Of a stretch of 64,000 nucleotides of DNA, positions 23,778-33,037 are shown piece by piece. The notes below the pieces were generated by a model. It saw only the letters and a program-made list of their open reading frames with translations, had not been told where the DNA came from and searched no databases. The DNA is from Enterococcus_E cecorum_C (GTDB lineage Bacteria > Bacillota > Bacilli > Lactobacillales > Enterococcaceae). Both the position numbers and the translations under genes were made by a program. Within the stretch, counting starts at the first letter, position 1, and each line of letters opens with the position of its first letter. Location: contig NZ_JBQKFH010000009.1 of assembly GCF_052119425.1 (NCBI RefSeq), positions 1 through 64,000 on the forward strand, in the 5' to 3' direction.

Positions 23778-25958
23778 TTATTTTGCTTTTAAATAAAACA
23801 TTTGTGTAGCATAATCGCCTGTTAGGTTTTCATCAATGTAAAGTCCTAAATGCATGGCTTCACTACCAGAGATTTCACAACCATTCCATTCATAGATTTG
23901 TTCTTCATCTAGTCCTGCTAGTCGTAACGTTTCTAGCGGGAAGGAAGCCTGAGCATACTTTCTGAAATAAAAGGCAATGGCTTCTTTTTGATCTTTTGAA
24001 ACAAACATCCACGCGCAACTATTTTTCTCAAATGGTGAGGTCAAACGAATAAATCGTCCAAATTGGAATAAAGCACGGTGTTGTTTATAAAAGACAATTT
24101 GTTCTTGAATGCTTATCTTTTCTTCGGCAGTCAATTTCGTTAAATCAAGCTCATAACCTAAAACACCCGACATCGCGACATTGCCACGAATTGCTAAACT
24201 AGTCACGCGATGGGTTTGATGGTTTGGTACTGCTGAAACATGGGAACCCATCGTCGAAATTGGATAAACCATACTTGTACCATATTGAATATTCAAGCGC
24301 GCTAAAGCATCCGTATTATCACTCGTCCATGTTTGCGGCATGTAATACAACATTCCTGCATCAAAGCGTCCGCCGCCACCAGAGCAACTTTCAAATAAAA
24401 TATCTGGATAGCGAGTGGTTATTTTTTCTAACAAGTCATACAACCCAAGAATATAGCGATGCGCCACTTCCCCTTGCGCTTGTGGTGGTAGTTGTTTCGA
24501 ATAGACTTCGGTCATATTGCGATTCATATCCCATTTAATATAATCAACATCCGTATGGTCTAAAATCGCAGTTAATTGTTGGTAGATATTTTCACGAACC
24601 TCTTCTCTTGAAAAGTCCAATACATACTGGCTACGACTCGTACTACGTGGACGATTCGGTACTTGAAACGCCCAATCAGGATGGGCACGAAATAGTTCAC
24701 TATCTTCTGAAATCATTTCCGGTTCCACCCAGAGACCAAATTTCATTCCCTTAGCATGTACTTTTTCCGCAATGTTTTGCAAGCGCCCATTTAGTTTTTC
24801 GCGATACTCAACCCAGTCACCTAATGAAGAATAATCGTCATCGCGTTTGCCAAACCAGCCATCATCTAATACAAACATTTCGATTCCTAGTTTTTCTGCT
24901 TCATCCACGATTTGCATCAATTTTTCTTCGTTAAAATCAAAGTAAGTCGCTTCCCAGTTATTAATCAGCGTTGGGCGTTCTTTTCCTTGATATTTTCCAC
25001 GAACCAAATGTTGATTAAATAAATCATGATAAGTTGCGGATAATTGATTTAATCCTTGGTCGCTATACACGAATACGGCTTCCGGTGTGGTAAAACTCTT
25101 GTTTGACTGCAATTGCCAATTAAACTGAAAAGAATTGATTCCCATTATCAGACGCGTTTGCTGATATTGATCTTGTTGCACCACTGCCTCAAAATTGCCG
25201 CTATAGACTAAACAACAGCCAAAAGCTTCTCCATGAAATTCCGTAGTGGTAGGTTCTACAAGGGCCACAAATGGATTTTGCATATGACTACTTGCACCGC
25301 GTTTGCTATCAAAAATTCGAATTCCTTGCGTAATGGCTTGACGTCCAATTTGTCGCTCATGTCCCCAAGCACCGTGTAAATCAATGACTTCTAGCTCTCT
25401 AGCATAAAAATCAAGATTGCTACTTGCTAAACGCTGAATCGCAACGGTCTGAGTCCCTTGATTTTCTAGACGAGCAGATCTTGTCAATACTGCCAACTCT
25501 TTAAAAATTGTATAACTCAAAACCAAGCGTAATTGTGCGACTTCATCGACTAGAATAAGCTCTAAAGTTTCCGCCTGAGCTTCATTAGCATAAGTGGCCG
25601 GTAACCCTGGTAATGCTTTTTTACCATCGAATATTCGATAGTCTTGATAGCGAAAATCACAAATGGTTGAACCATCTTTGAATTGTAGCTGAATAGCTGG
25701 TTCGCGAAAATCGCCATTTCCATGACTTGGATATTCCATCAACATCGTATCTAAAGAAAAGGTACGATCAGTTGCTTCACTCGGATTTGGTGAAAACGCG
25801 CGGTCAATGCGACGATAACGATGTAAATTCGAATAACCTTTGATTTTCTTACCAAAATAAAGATGATTGACATACCCAAAGTCTTCAATTTGGATCAAAT
25901 AACTTATTTTTTCGTTAAATAAGTGAAATACATTTATTTTCTCATCAAAAATTATCAT
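23778..25958 (-). CDS. aga: Alpha-galactosidase (GH36)
   Basis: 726 residues, the normal size for bacterial GH36 enzymes acting as tetramers in the cytosol. An N-terminal beta-sandwich is followed by the catalytic barrel: FVLDDGWFGKRDDD, the nucleophile Asp in YIKWDMNRN, and the acid/base Asp in SCSGGGGRFDAG. It would cleave terminal alpha-1,6-galactose from raffinose, stachyose or melibiose. No signal peptide, consistent with substrate imported by the MsmEFG transporter encoded just upstream. An internal stretch GVLGYELDLTKLT matches the family's C-terminal domain. Confidence 0.96.
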   Translation of the reverse strand: MIIFDEKINVFHLFNEKISYLIQIEDFGYVNHLYFGKKIKGYSNLHRYRRIDRAFSPNPSEATDRTFSLDTMLMEYPSHGNGDFREPAIQLQFKDGSTICDFRYQDYRIFDGKKALPGLPATYANEAQAETLELILVDEVAQLRLVLSYTIFKELAVLTRSARLENQGTQTVAIQRLASSNLDFYARELEVIDLHGAWGHERQIGRQAITQGIRIFDSKRGASSHMQNPFVALVEPTTTEFHGEAFGCCLVYSGNFEAVVQQDQYQQTRLIMGINSFQFNWQLQSNKSFTTPEAVFVYSDQGLNQLSATYHDLFNQHLVRGKYQGKERPTLINNWEATYFDFNEEKLMQIVDEAEKLGIEMFVLDDGWFGKRDDDYSSLGDWVEYREKLNGRLQNIAEKVHAKGMKFGLWVEPEMISEDSELFRAHPDWAFQVPNRPRSTSRSQYVLDFSREEVRENIYQQLTAILDHTDVDYIKWDMNRNMTEVYSKQLPPQAQGEVAHRYILGLYDLLEKITTRYPDILFESCSGGGGRFDAGMLYYMPQTWTSDNTDALARLNIQYGTSMVYPISTMGSHVSAVPNHQTHRVTSLAIRGNVAMSGVLGYELDLTKLTAEEKISIQEQIVFYKQHRALFQFGRFIRLTSPFEKNSCAWMFVSKDQKEAIAFYFRKYAQASFPLETLRLAGLDEEQIYEWNGCEISGSEAMHLGLYIDENLTGDYATQMFYLKAK

Positions 25959-25975
25959 TTAGCTACTCCTCAAAA

Positions 25976-26800
25976 TTATTTTACAGAACCATTAGTCATA
26001 CCAGAAATAATGTTCTTTTGGAAAATCAAGTAAACGATTAAGATAACGATAATCCCTACAACATAAGAAGCAAAACTTGGACCATAATCACTGAAATATT
26101 GTCCTTGATAGTTGTATTGGAATAATGGTAATGTCCAATTTGAATTATCTTTATTTAGAATTAATAAAGGTAATAAGAAGTCATTCCAAATCCACAAAGC
26201 ATTAATGATTAATGTCGTTGCGTGCATTGGTTTCATCAATGGAAATGCAATTTGGAAGTACATCCGAAACTTACCACAACCATCAATTTCTGCAGCTTCA
26301 TCCAACTCTTCAGGAATGGCTGTTTTGATGTAACCTACATACAAGAATAAAGTCTGTGGGATCGCATAAGCTAAATACAAAATGATTAATCCAGGGATAT
26401 TTGAAAGACCTAATTTTGTCATCATTGTCGTAATAGGAATCATAATGACTTGGAAGGGAACAAAAATACCTAGAATCAAGAATGAATACATCAAGGCAAA
26501 GGCTTTTTTCTTAGATAAATTACGAGCAATTGAAAAAGCTGCCATCGGTACAAAAAAGGTAATTAAAACAATTGAAAACACTGAGATAACCGCTGAATTC
26601 AAGAAATATTGACTAATCCCATCATCTAGTAAACGTTGGAAGTTATCCATCGTAAATGGGTTCGGTAAACCAAAGAAATTACCTGTGATTTGACTTGTTT
26701 CTTTAAAAGAGGACAAGACAGTGAAATACAGCGGAATAAAGATTAAGCAAAATCCCAGTATCAAAGCTAGATAACTAAAAACAGTTCCTTTACGTTTCAT
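25976..26800 (-). CDS. msmG: Sugar ABC transporter permease MsmG-like
   Basis: 274-residue permease with six transmembrane segments, of the MalG type. The EAA loop that touches the ATPase is EELDEAAEIDGCGKFRMYF. It pairs with the MalF-type permease encoded 12 bases upstream. The ATPase (MsmK) is not encoded here; Gram-positive sugar importers commonly share one encoded elsewhere. Confidence 0.93.
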   Translation of the reverse strand: MKRKGTVFSYLALILGFCLIFIPLYFTVLSSFKETSQITGNFFGLPNPFTMDNFQRLLDDGISQYFLNSAVISVFSIVLITFFVPMAAFSIARNLSKKKAFALMYSFLILGIFVPFQVIMIPITTMMTKLGLSNIPGLIILYLAYAIPQTLFLYVGYIKTAIPEELDEAAEIDGCGKFRMYFQIAFPLMKPMHATTLIINALWIWNDFLLPLLILNKDNSNWTLPLFQYNYQGQYFSDYGPSFASYVVGIIVILIVYLIFQKNIISGMTNGSVK

Positions 26801-26812
26801 CTTCTACTCCTC

Positions 26813-27685
26813 CTATACTTCAAACTTTTTAGATAAACGAATTTGTAAGATTGAGATAATAGCAATCACGATGAATAATACAACCGCAATCGCATTGGCA
26901 TAACCATATTGATTGTTTTGGAACGCATAATTATAAACTAATAATCCAAGACTGGTCGTTTTATCGTTTGGTCCGCCACCAGTTAAGGCATAAATCAAAT
27001 CAAAGGCCGTTAACCCAGATTTTAACGCCATGATAAAGACCATACTCAACGAAGGCAATAAATACGGAATTTCAATATTTAAGAACTTCTGCCAATTATT
27101 TGCCCCATCAATGTCGGCTGCTTCTAAGATATCTTCGGGAATACTTTGTAAACCAGCTAAGAAGATAACGACTGGCATCGCAACACCTTGCCAGAGAGCT
27201 ACAAATAACACTCCCCAAAATACCGTATGCTCATTAGCAATTAAGTTTTGCGATAAAAACTCAATTCCTAATTTTTCTCCTAATTGTGGTAAACCATAGT
27301 TAAATAATTGTTTAAAGATCAATCCTAAAGTTACCGTACTTAGCACTGCGGGGAAGAAGTAGGCTGTTCTAAAAAAGCCTACTCCTTTCATCTTGCGGTT
27401 TAATAAACGCGCAATCACAATGCCGAGCACCACTTCACCGATAATGAGGGCAATCGTAAACATTACTGTAAACCCAACTGATTTCATGAAGTAAGAATCA
27501 GAAACGATATGTTCAAAATTCTTTAATCCAATAAAATTGTAATCTGGGGTTAAACCAGTCCAGTCTGTTAAGCTATAGATAAATCCACGCACCATTGGTA
27601 CATAGAAGAATACTAACTGTAAAACAATTGGTACGATGACAAATAGCCATGCCCAACTACGATTGAAAAATCCCTTCTTAAACAT
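26813..27685 (-). CDS. msmF: Sugar ABC transporter permease MsmF-like
   Basis: 290-residue MalF-type permease with six transmembrane segments. The cytoplasmic EAA loop is PEDILEAADIDGANNWQKF. First of the two permease genes, directly after the binding-protein gene. Raffinose-family substrates are inferred from the alpha-galactosidase and sucrose phosphorylase genes in the operon. Confidence 0.93.
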   Translation of the reverse strand: MFKKGFFNRSWAWLFVIVPIVLQLVFFYVPMVRGFIYSLTDWTGLTPDYNFIGLKNFEHIVSDSYFMKSVGFTVMFTIALIIGEVVLGIVIARLLNRKMKGVGFFRTAYFFPAVLSTVTLGLIFKQLFNYGLPQLGEKLGIEFLSQNLIANEHTVFWGVLFVALWQGVAMPVVIFLAGLQSIPEDILEAADIDGANNWQKFLNIEIPYLLPSLSMVFIMALKSGLTAFDLIYALTGGGPNDKTTSLGLLVYNYAFQNNQYGYANAIAVVLFIVIAIISILQIRLSKKFEV

Positions 27686-27713
27686 AATGGTGTGCTCCTT
27701 TATTGATTATTTT

Positions 27714-28970
27714 TTATTTCTTCATTGTATTGAAGAATGTGTTTAGATCATTTGCTAATTGATCAGGTTTTTGAGAGTTGACATAGTTAACAGTTGCATG
27801 CCAGAATTTTTCTTCTGAAGTCCATTCTTTTTGTAACCATACGATTTGTTTATCCGTAAATACATATTGAGTTACACCTTTTGTTTCTTCAAATTTGCCA
27901 TCTGTATCAACAGCAGTAACTGAGGTTGGTGAACCGTCTACATCATAGTATTTTTGCATTGCTGCTTTAGTTGTCATATATTTCATGAATTTATTGGCAG
28001 CTTCTTTGTTTTTAGATTTATTTGAAACAGATAATGCTAAGTCAGCCGCACCAACAGTCAATTCTTGTCCTTCTTTTACACCTGGATAAGCAAAAGTACG
28101 AACTTCAAATTTTGGATGTTGATTTTGGATAGCTGGTAATGCCCAAATACCATTAGGGAAGATTAAAGCATCGCCCTTAGCAAACGTTGCAATGGCATCA
28201 TCATAAGTTGCCCCAGTTGCATTCTTTTGTCCATTACCATGTAATAAATCTAATTCTTTAGTCACTTGTTGGAATACTTCACTTGATGTTTTAATGCCAT
28301 CTTTAGGACTGCGAACTAATTCATCATTCGCTGCTTTGAAACCACCGGCTACTGTTGCCCAAGCTAATTGATGGTAACCGTTTAAAATCCATGAATCTGC
28401 TTGTGTTAGCGCTAAAGCAAAAGGCGTTTCACCTTTATCTTTAATTGTGGCAACTAATTTTTCAAAATCATCCCAAGTTTTAGGTACTTCTAAACCTAAT
28501 TCTTTAAACTTATCTGCATTGTAGAAGAATCCCCAAGCATTGTTTGTTAATGGGATGGAATAAATCTTATCGTTAATCGCATAGGTTTCAGCCGCACCTT
28601 CTTTTAAGTTCTTCAAGTAATCTTTACCAGTTAAATCTTCGAAGATCCCTGCTTTTGCCCATTCTTGGAAATCAGCGTTTTGTGGGTAAACGTTAACTAC
28701 ATCCGGTGTATCTCCACTTGCGATACGTGTTTTCAAGACTTTACCAGCATCTGGTACATTGGTAAATTTAACCTTGATATCTGGATTTTCCTTTTCAAAG
28801 TCTTTGATAATTTTTTGTAGTGTTGGTTGCATTTCTTTCTTTTGGCTAAAGAATTCAATCTCTTTCGTTTTACCACCATTAGATGATTTAGACGAATTAC
28901 CACAGGCAGCTAGTAAACCAACTGCACTAACCAAACTAACACCTACTAACAATTTTTTAGCAACTTTCAT
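27714..28970 (-). CDS. msmE: Sugar-binding lipoprotein MsmE-like
   Basis: 418-residue extracellular solute-binding protein (family 1). A lipoprotein signal peptide ends in the lipobox LLAAC with the lipid-bearing Cys at residue ~23, then a Ser/Asn/Gly-rich spacer (GNSSKSSNGGK). The mature part has the usual two-lobed binding-protein sequence (IKVKFTNVPDAGKVLKTRI, PDVVNVYPQNADFQEWA, DALIFPNGIWALP). It would capture raffinose-type sugars for MsmFG. A TTGACA-17-TATTAT promoter stands directly upstream, so it opens the operon msmE-msmF-msmG-aga-gtfA. Confidence 0.94.
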   Translation of the reverse strand: MKVAKKLLVGVSLVSAVGLLAACGNSSKSSNGGKTKEIEFFSQKKEMQPTLQKIIKDFEKENPDIKVKFTNVPDAGKVLKTRIASGDTPDVVNVYPQNADFQEWAKAGIFEDLTGKDYLKNLKEGAAETYAINDKIYSIPLTNNAWGFFYNADKFKELGLEVPKTWDDFEKLVATIKDKGETPFALALTQADSWILNGYHQLAWATVAGGFKAANDELVRSPKDGIKTSSEVFQQVTKELDLLHGNGQKNATGATYDDAIATFAKGDALIFPNGIWALPAIQNQHPKFEVRTFAYPGVKEGQELTVGAADLALSVSNKSKNKEAANKFMKYMTTKAAMQKYYDVDGSPTSVTAVDTDGKFEETKGVTQYVFTDKQIVWLQKEWTSEEKFWHATVNYVNSQKPDQLANDLNTFFNTMKK

Positions 28971-29015
28971 GCTTTTTCCCTCCTACAATGGATGCGTTTT
29001 CTTTATTACAACCAT

Positions 29016-29044
29016 ATAATAAACGTTCACTAAAGTTTTGTCAA
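29016..29044 (-). promoter_or_regulatory. msmE promoter with LacI-type operator in the spacer
   Basis: TTGACA (29039-29044) and TATTAT (29016-29021) on the minus strand are 17 bases apart. The spacer contains the dyad AAC.TT....AA.GTT and the string CGTTCACTAAA (29024-29034, plus strand), which recurs nearly unchanged in the promoter of the neighbouring LacI-family gene. Confidence 0.8.
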
Positions 29045-29062
29045 TGTTTTAGCGGTAAAAAT

Positions 29063-29081
29063 TTTAGTATTTTTTACTAAA
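29063..29081. promoter_or_regulatory. Inverted repeat upstream of the msmE promoter
   Basis: TTTAGTA and TACTAAA form a perfect 7-bp inverted repeat with a five-base spacer, about 20 bases upstream of the -35. It is a candidate second operator or activator site. Confidence 0.5.
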
Positions 29082-29084
29082 CAA

Positions 29085-29114
29085 TATAAGCACCTAGTAT
29101 GTACACTAGATGCT
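29085..29114 (-). terminator. Hairpin after the LacI-family gene
   Basis: AGCACCTAGT pairs with ACTAGATGCT (one G-U). The T tract after it on the minus strand is weak, so some transcription may continue into msmE. Confidence 0.5.
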
Positions 29115-29124
29115 CTATCAATAA

Positions 29125-30165
29125 TTATTCAGTAATCGTTTTTTCGCTTTCTCGTACCCTTACTTGATAACCTACTTCAACGTTAACTGGTACCTTTCTT
29201 TCTTTTAATAATCGTTGCCTTGCTAAACGAACCGCAATTTTACCAATTTCGTCAGCTGCAACATAGACACTACTTAAATTGGGTGTTAAAAATTCTGCAA
29301 CATCCACATCATCAAAACTGACTATTGAAATATCATCTGGAATTCTTAACCCTTGTTTTTGCAATGCACGGTATATCCCCACTGCCATCGGATCACTACC
29401 AGCAACAATTGCTGTTGGTAAACAATCTTTTTGTTTATCTAAAAGTTCCATTGTTAAACGATAGCCGTCTTCATAACTCCAATCTCCTAGATAACTATGC
29501 TCATATAGGGTCAATTCTTTTTCTTTCATCCATTGTTCATAAGCAATATTCCGCACCTCTAAACCATTGACATCCGTTGTTCCTTTAATTGTCATCACTT
29601 GGTTTTTACCACCAATATAACTGATATTCCGATGACCTTTTTCATACAGACGATCTAATTGCTGCACCATCGCTTTACCAAGGTTAGTATACACTGAATC
29701 TACTTCATAATGAATTTCTGAACTCGGAACATCTAACACAATAATATGTGGATTCATTTGATATAATTGCTCAATCACCTGATCACAAAAACGACCAATC
29801 ACCAATATGGCCCCACAGTCATTTAATTCATCAAGTCTAAATTCCTTATCTTGCTGACGATACAATATTTTTTTGACTTCCACATGACTATTCGATGATT
29901 CTGTCAAAATACCAATTCGAATCGAGCGAAAATACGGATCTTCTAACTCATCAATTTCAGAAGCTGCCGTAATGACTCCTAATTCAATTAAAGGACCTTT
30001 TTGCCCTTTACGCTCTTTCTTTTCATAATGATAAAATTGTACCGCTTCCAAAATTCTTTCTTTAGTTTCCTCGGTTACTCTTAATGACGGATCATTATTC
30101 AAGAAACGAGAAACAGTAGCGGGTGATACCTTAGCCCGTTGCGCAACTGTTCTAATCCCTGCCAT
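29125..30165 (-). CDS. LacI/GalR family regulator of the raffinose/msm operon
   Basis: 346 residues. The N-terminal helix-turn-helix is IRTVAQRAKVSPATVSRFLNND, followed by the hinge helix and a periplasmic-binding-protein-like effector domain (GSDPMAVGIYRALQ, ISIVSFDDVDVAEFLTP). The third in-frame ATG was chosen because GGGGAG lies seven bases before it. It precedes the msmE operon on the same strand and shares an operator-like element with it, so autoregulation and control of msmE are likely; the inducer (an alpha-galactoside or melibiose) is inferred. Confidence 0.9.
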   Translation of the reverse strand: MAGIRTVAQRAKVSPATVSRFLNNDPSLRVTEETKERILEAVQFYHYEKKERKGQKGPLIELGVITAASEIDELEDPYFRSIRIGILTESSNSHVEVKKILYRQQDKEFRLDELNDCGAILVIGRFCDQVIEQLYQMNPHIIVLDVPSSEIHYEVDSVYTNLGKAMVQQLDRLYEKGHRNISYIGGKNQVMTIKGTTDVNGLEVRNIAYEQWMKEKELTLYEHSYLGDWSYEDGYRLTMELLDKQKDCLPTAIVAGSDPMAVGIYRALQKQGLRIPDDISIVSFDDVDVAEFLTPNLSSVYVAADEIGKIAVRLARQRLLKERKVPVNVEVGYQVRVRESEKTITE

Positions 30166-30200
30166 AAACATACTCCCCAATTCTGTTGTCTTTGGTAAAC

Positions 30201-30229
30201 ATTATACATCAGTTTACTGAACGCTGCAA
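30201..30229 (-). promoter_or_regulatory. Promoter of the LacI-family gene, with shared operator motif
   Basis: TTGCAG (30224-30229) and TATAAT (30201-30206) on the minus strand, 17 bases apart. The spacer holds TTTACTGAACG (30213-30223), the reverse complement of CGTTCAGTAAA, matching the msmE promoter element CGTTCACTAAA with one change. Confidence 0.75.
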
Positions 30230-30240
30230 GATGTTTACAA

Positions 30241-30288
30241 AAAAATACTTCCTAATCCACCTTGCAGAGAGATTAGAAAGTATTTTTT
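30241..30288 (-). terminator. Terminator of the dlt operon
   Basis: A long stem of AAAAATACTT.CTAATC with GATTAG.AAGTATTTTT, 13-base loop, followed by Ts on the minus strand; located five bases after the dltD stop. Confidence 0.88.
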
Positions 30289-30292
30289 ATTT

Positions 30293-31570
30293 TTACTCAT
30301 TTGGATTTGGTAAAACCATTTCCTTTATTTTCGCTTGTTGCCATTCTTTGGTAAAGAAACGATTATCCAAATGATATTTGACAGGTTGTTTCTTGCTCAT
30401 TAAAAATGGTTGAATATATTGATCACTAGCTAGCCAACCGCGCCAACCTAAATGAATAGTATCTTGTAAAAAGTAAGGAGTCGCTGCTTGATCCGTAAAG
30501 TCGACTACATTTTCAAATCCCTGTGACTTCAACTGATAAGTAATTTTTTCCGCGCATTCTTTTAACATTTGTTGCGACAGACCGGTATAATCACTCCATT
30601 GCTTATTTACCGGTGGAATGATAAAGAGTGGCTCAATTTGATATTTAGCCATGGCTTGTAAAACTAATTCAAAATCCGAATACTCTGGTGAATAGCGATA
30701 GTCAAAAGTTTGTTGCGCCCCTCTTAGATTGACTAAATCAGGTTTCACTTTGCGATTAAAGAAACGACGGTCAATCATAAAAGGCGTTTTACCTACGCGT
30801 TTTTCCCCTTGTTGATAGGCTAATTTATCAAGTTGCTGATAGTTATACTTATTTGGCAAAGTTTTCATCGCTTGGGCTACTTTTTGCTCTTTGCCTTTAA
30901 TATCTAAACCAGCAAACATTGCATCTTCATTTTCATAAAAACGATTAGCTAGTTTCAAATAGCCATATTGTAGTGACGTTGGTAATTGATTTTGACTCAC
31001 ACGATGAAGCATCCCCGTTAACAGGACATCTTTACGCACCACATCGTATTTTAATAGACGTTGGGCAAAATAGCGATCAGCTTCCTCAATCTTTTGTAAA
31101 TTGAACAACCATTGATAGGCCTGCTGCTTAGAAAAATAGCGGTCAAAATACATGCTCGTTACTCCTTCTGGCACAAACCATTGCGGAGAAATCACAAAAA
31201 CAATCTTTTTACCCGTTAATTCTTTGCCCATAGATTGCAACATTAAATAATGGGTCATTGACTGTGTTCCCGGTGCCCCCAAAAGAAAAGGAACATAAGG
31301 CCGTTTGTACTTCAGTGCTAAAGTAGATGGATGAAAGGCACTGATACGGCTTAATTCAGATGAACCAAAAAAAGGGACATACTCCTTGTCAGCAAAGGCT
31401 TGATTCTTCACCGCATTGCCCTTGATTACATCAGCTGACATCGAAGTAGAAGCTTGAAAAATCTGGGTGCGGTTAAGCAATTTAGGTGCCAAAGGACTGA
31501 TGAGAAGTGCCCCTAAAAGTACAAATGCTGCAAGAAAAGGGCCAAATAAATGCCAACTTTTCTTTTTCAT
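30293..31570 (-). CDS. dltD: D-alanyl-lipoteichoic acid biosynthesis protein DltD
   Basis: 425 residues, membrane-anchored by an N-terminal hydrophobic segment (residues ~8-25), rest outside the cell. DltD has an SGNH-like esterase/thioesterase fold; here the FFGSSELSR block carries the Ser and QDTIHLGWRGW carries the Asp/His pair. It completes transfer of D-alanine to lipoteichoic acid. Last gene of the dltXABCD operon, five bases after dltC. Confidence 0.95.
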   Translation of the reverse strand: MKKKSWHLFGPFLAAFVLLGALLISPLAPKLLNRTQIFQASTSMSADVIKGNAVKNQAFADKEYVPFFGSSELSRISAFHPSTLALKYKRPYVPFLLGAPGTQSMTHYLMLQSMGKELTGKKIVFVISPQWFVPEGVTSMYFDRYFSKQQAYQWLFNLQKIEEADRYFAQRLLKYDVVRKDVLLTGMLHRVSQNQLPTSLQYGYLKLANRFYENEDAMFAGLDIKGKEQKVAQAMKTLPNKYNYQQLDKLAYQQGEKRVGKTPFMIDRRFFNRKVKPDLVNLRGAQQTFDYRYSPEYSDFELVLQAMAKYQIEPLFIIPPVNKQWSDYTGLSQQMLKECAEKITYQLKSQGFENVVDFTDQAATPYFLQDTIHLGWRGWLASDQYIQPFLMSKKQPVKYHLDNRFFTKEWQQAKIKEMVLPNPNE

Positions 31571-31574
31571 TTGA

Positions 31575-31808
31575 TTAACCTTGTAATTCCGCTACTTTAG
31601 CAATAATTTTATTTGGGGTGCTCCATTCGTCACGTTCGAATTCAGAAACAGGAATATTCACACCTAATTGGCCATCTAATTCAACCAATAATTGAACAGT
31701 ACCCATAGAATCTAATAAACCTTCATCAAATAATTCCACATCTAAATTTTCACGTACTTCACTTGTTCCTGTTAAATCTTCTAAAATTGATAAGACTGTT
31801 TCTTGCAT
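31575..31808 (-). CDS. dltC: D-alanyl carrier protein DltC
   Basis: 77-residue acyl-carrier-type protein. The 4'-phosphopantetheine attachment Ser is in LLDSMGTVQLL. It accepts D-alanyl-AMP from DltA and hands the residue to DltB. The second in-frame ATG is used, nine bases after GGAG and giving the usual length of ~78 residues; the first ATG overlaps that ribosome binding site. Confidence 0.95.
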   Translation of the reverse strand: MQETVLSILEDLTGTSEVRENLDVELFDEGLLDSMGTVQLLVELDGQLGVNIPVSEFERDEWSTPNKIIAKVAELQG

Positions 31809-31830
31809 TTTCAAAAACTCCATTCATTTA

Positions 31831-33036
31831 TTATTTAAAAAATAGTTGATCTAAAAATCCTGAAAAAATCAAAAAGCTAAACGCCACTGCATGGAAAGTT
31901 GCGACAACCGCTAAAGCATGCGTAAATTTATTGGATGGCAATTTATCTTTATGTTTTTTCTTAAAGCGTAGATAGGCATCAGTTAAGCAAATTAAAGTCG
32001 CATGATATAAACCATAGACAATATAATACCAAGTCAAGCCATGCCAAATCCCCATTAATAAGAATAACGCAAAGTACCCAACATTACTAGCAACTATCCG
32101 ACTCTTAAAGACTTTTTTCTTCACTAAGGTAAACATCAAACGCATATAAACATAATCTCTAAACCAGAAAGATAAGCTCATATGCCAACGATTCCAGAAC
32201 TCTTTAATATTCCAAGATAAAAATGGCTTATTAAAGTTCATCGGTGTGTCATAGCCCATCAAATTACTTACCCCTACTGCAAATAAACTATAACCAGCGA
32301 AGTCAAAGAATAGATATAAACTATAAACATACATCACGCCCACTAACGGTAATGAAATGCCATGATAACTTAAGGCTAAACGCTTAACCAAAGGCAATAA
32401 TAAACTTCCTAAATAATAGCCAATAATAAATTTATACAAAAAGCCTAAAAAGATTCGCGTGACCCCTTTGGCAATCATTTCTAAATATTGATCAGCACTT
32501 AGACTGGCCTTCACATCTTTTTCAAAGCGGCGATAACGATCAATCGGTCCAGAAGAAATCGTCGGGAAGAATAGTAAAAAGCGAATATAGCTTACTGGAT
32601 GATATTCCTTAATCATCCCATCACGAATTTCCATGACCATTTGCACCGATTTAAAGGTAAGATAACTAATCCCTAAAAAGCCAAACATCGAAGCCTTGCC
32701 CTGCTCAAAAAACGGGGTTAGTTTACTTAATGTCAGCGGCAAAATAGCTAAAATCACCGCCAAATAAAACAATGGTGTCGAATTATTTTTTTGGCGAATC
32801 TTAAAATAGCCCCAGACCAAAATCGTTTGGAATACGACATAGCCAATCAATGCCAGACCTTGCTTATAATCACTCCCACCAAAGCTTACAAATAAGAAAA
32901 ATAAGGTAATCAGTGCTTCATAAGTTAAAAAGCGGCGTTGATATTTTAATAAACCAAAGACAATCGGTAAAATCAGTAAAAAGACATAACCAAAATAAGT
33001 TGGATTGGCATATGGAATCATGTGAGGAAAATTCAT
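31831..33036 (-). CDS. dltB: D-alanyl transferase DltB (MBOAT family)
   Basis: 401-residue polytopic membrane protein of the MBOAT O-acyltransferase family, with the conserved FWNRWHMSLSFWFRDYVY region and the catalytic His in LLMGIWHGLTWYY. It moves D-alanine from DltC across the membrane. Starts one base after the dltA stop, with GAGGTG inside the end of dltA. Confidence 0.96.
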   Translation of the reverse strand: MNFPHMIPYANPTYFGYVFLLILPIVFGLLKYQRRFLTYEALITLFFLFVSFGGSDYKQGLALIGYVVFQTILVWGYFKIRQKNNSTPLFYLAVILAILPLTLSKLTPFFEQGKASMFGFLGISYLTFKSVQMVMEIRDGMIKEYHPVSYIRFLLFFPTISSGPIDRYRRFEKDVKASLSADQYLEMIAKGVTRIFLGFLYKFIIGYYLGSLLLPLVKRLALSYHGISLPLVGVMYVYSLYLFFDFAGYSLFAVGVSNLMGYDTPMNFNKPFLSWNIKEFWNRWHMSLSFWFRDYVYMRLMFTLVKKKVFKSRIVASNVGYFALFLLMGIWHGLTWYYIVYGLYHATLICLTDAYLRFKKKHKDKLPSNKFTHALAVVATFHAVAFSFLIFSGFLDQLFFK

Positions 33037-33037
33037 C

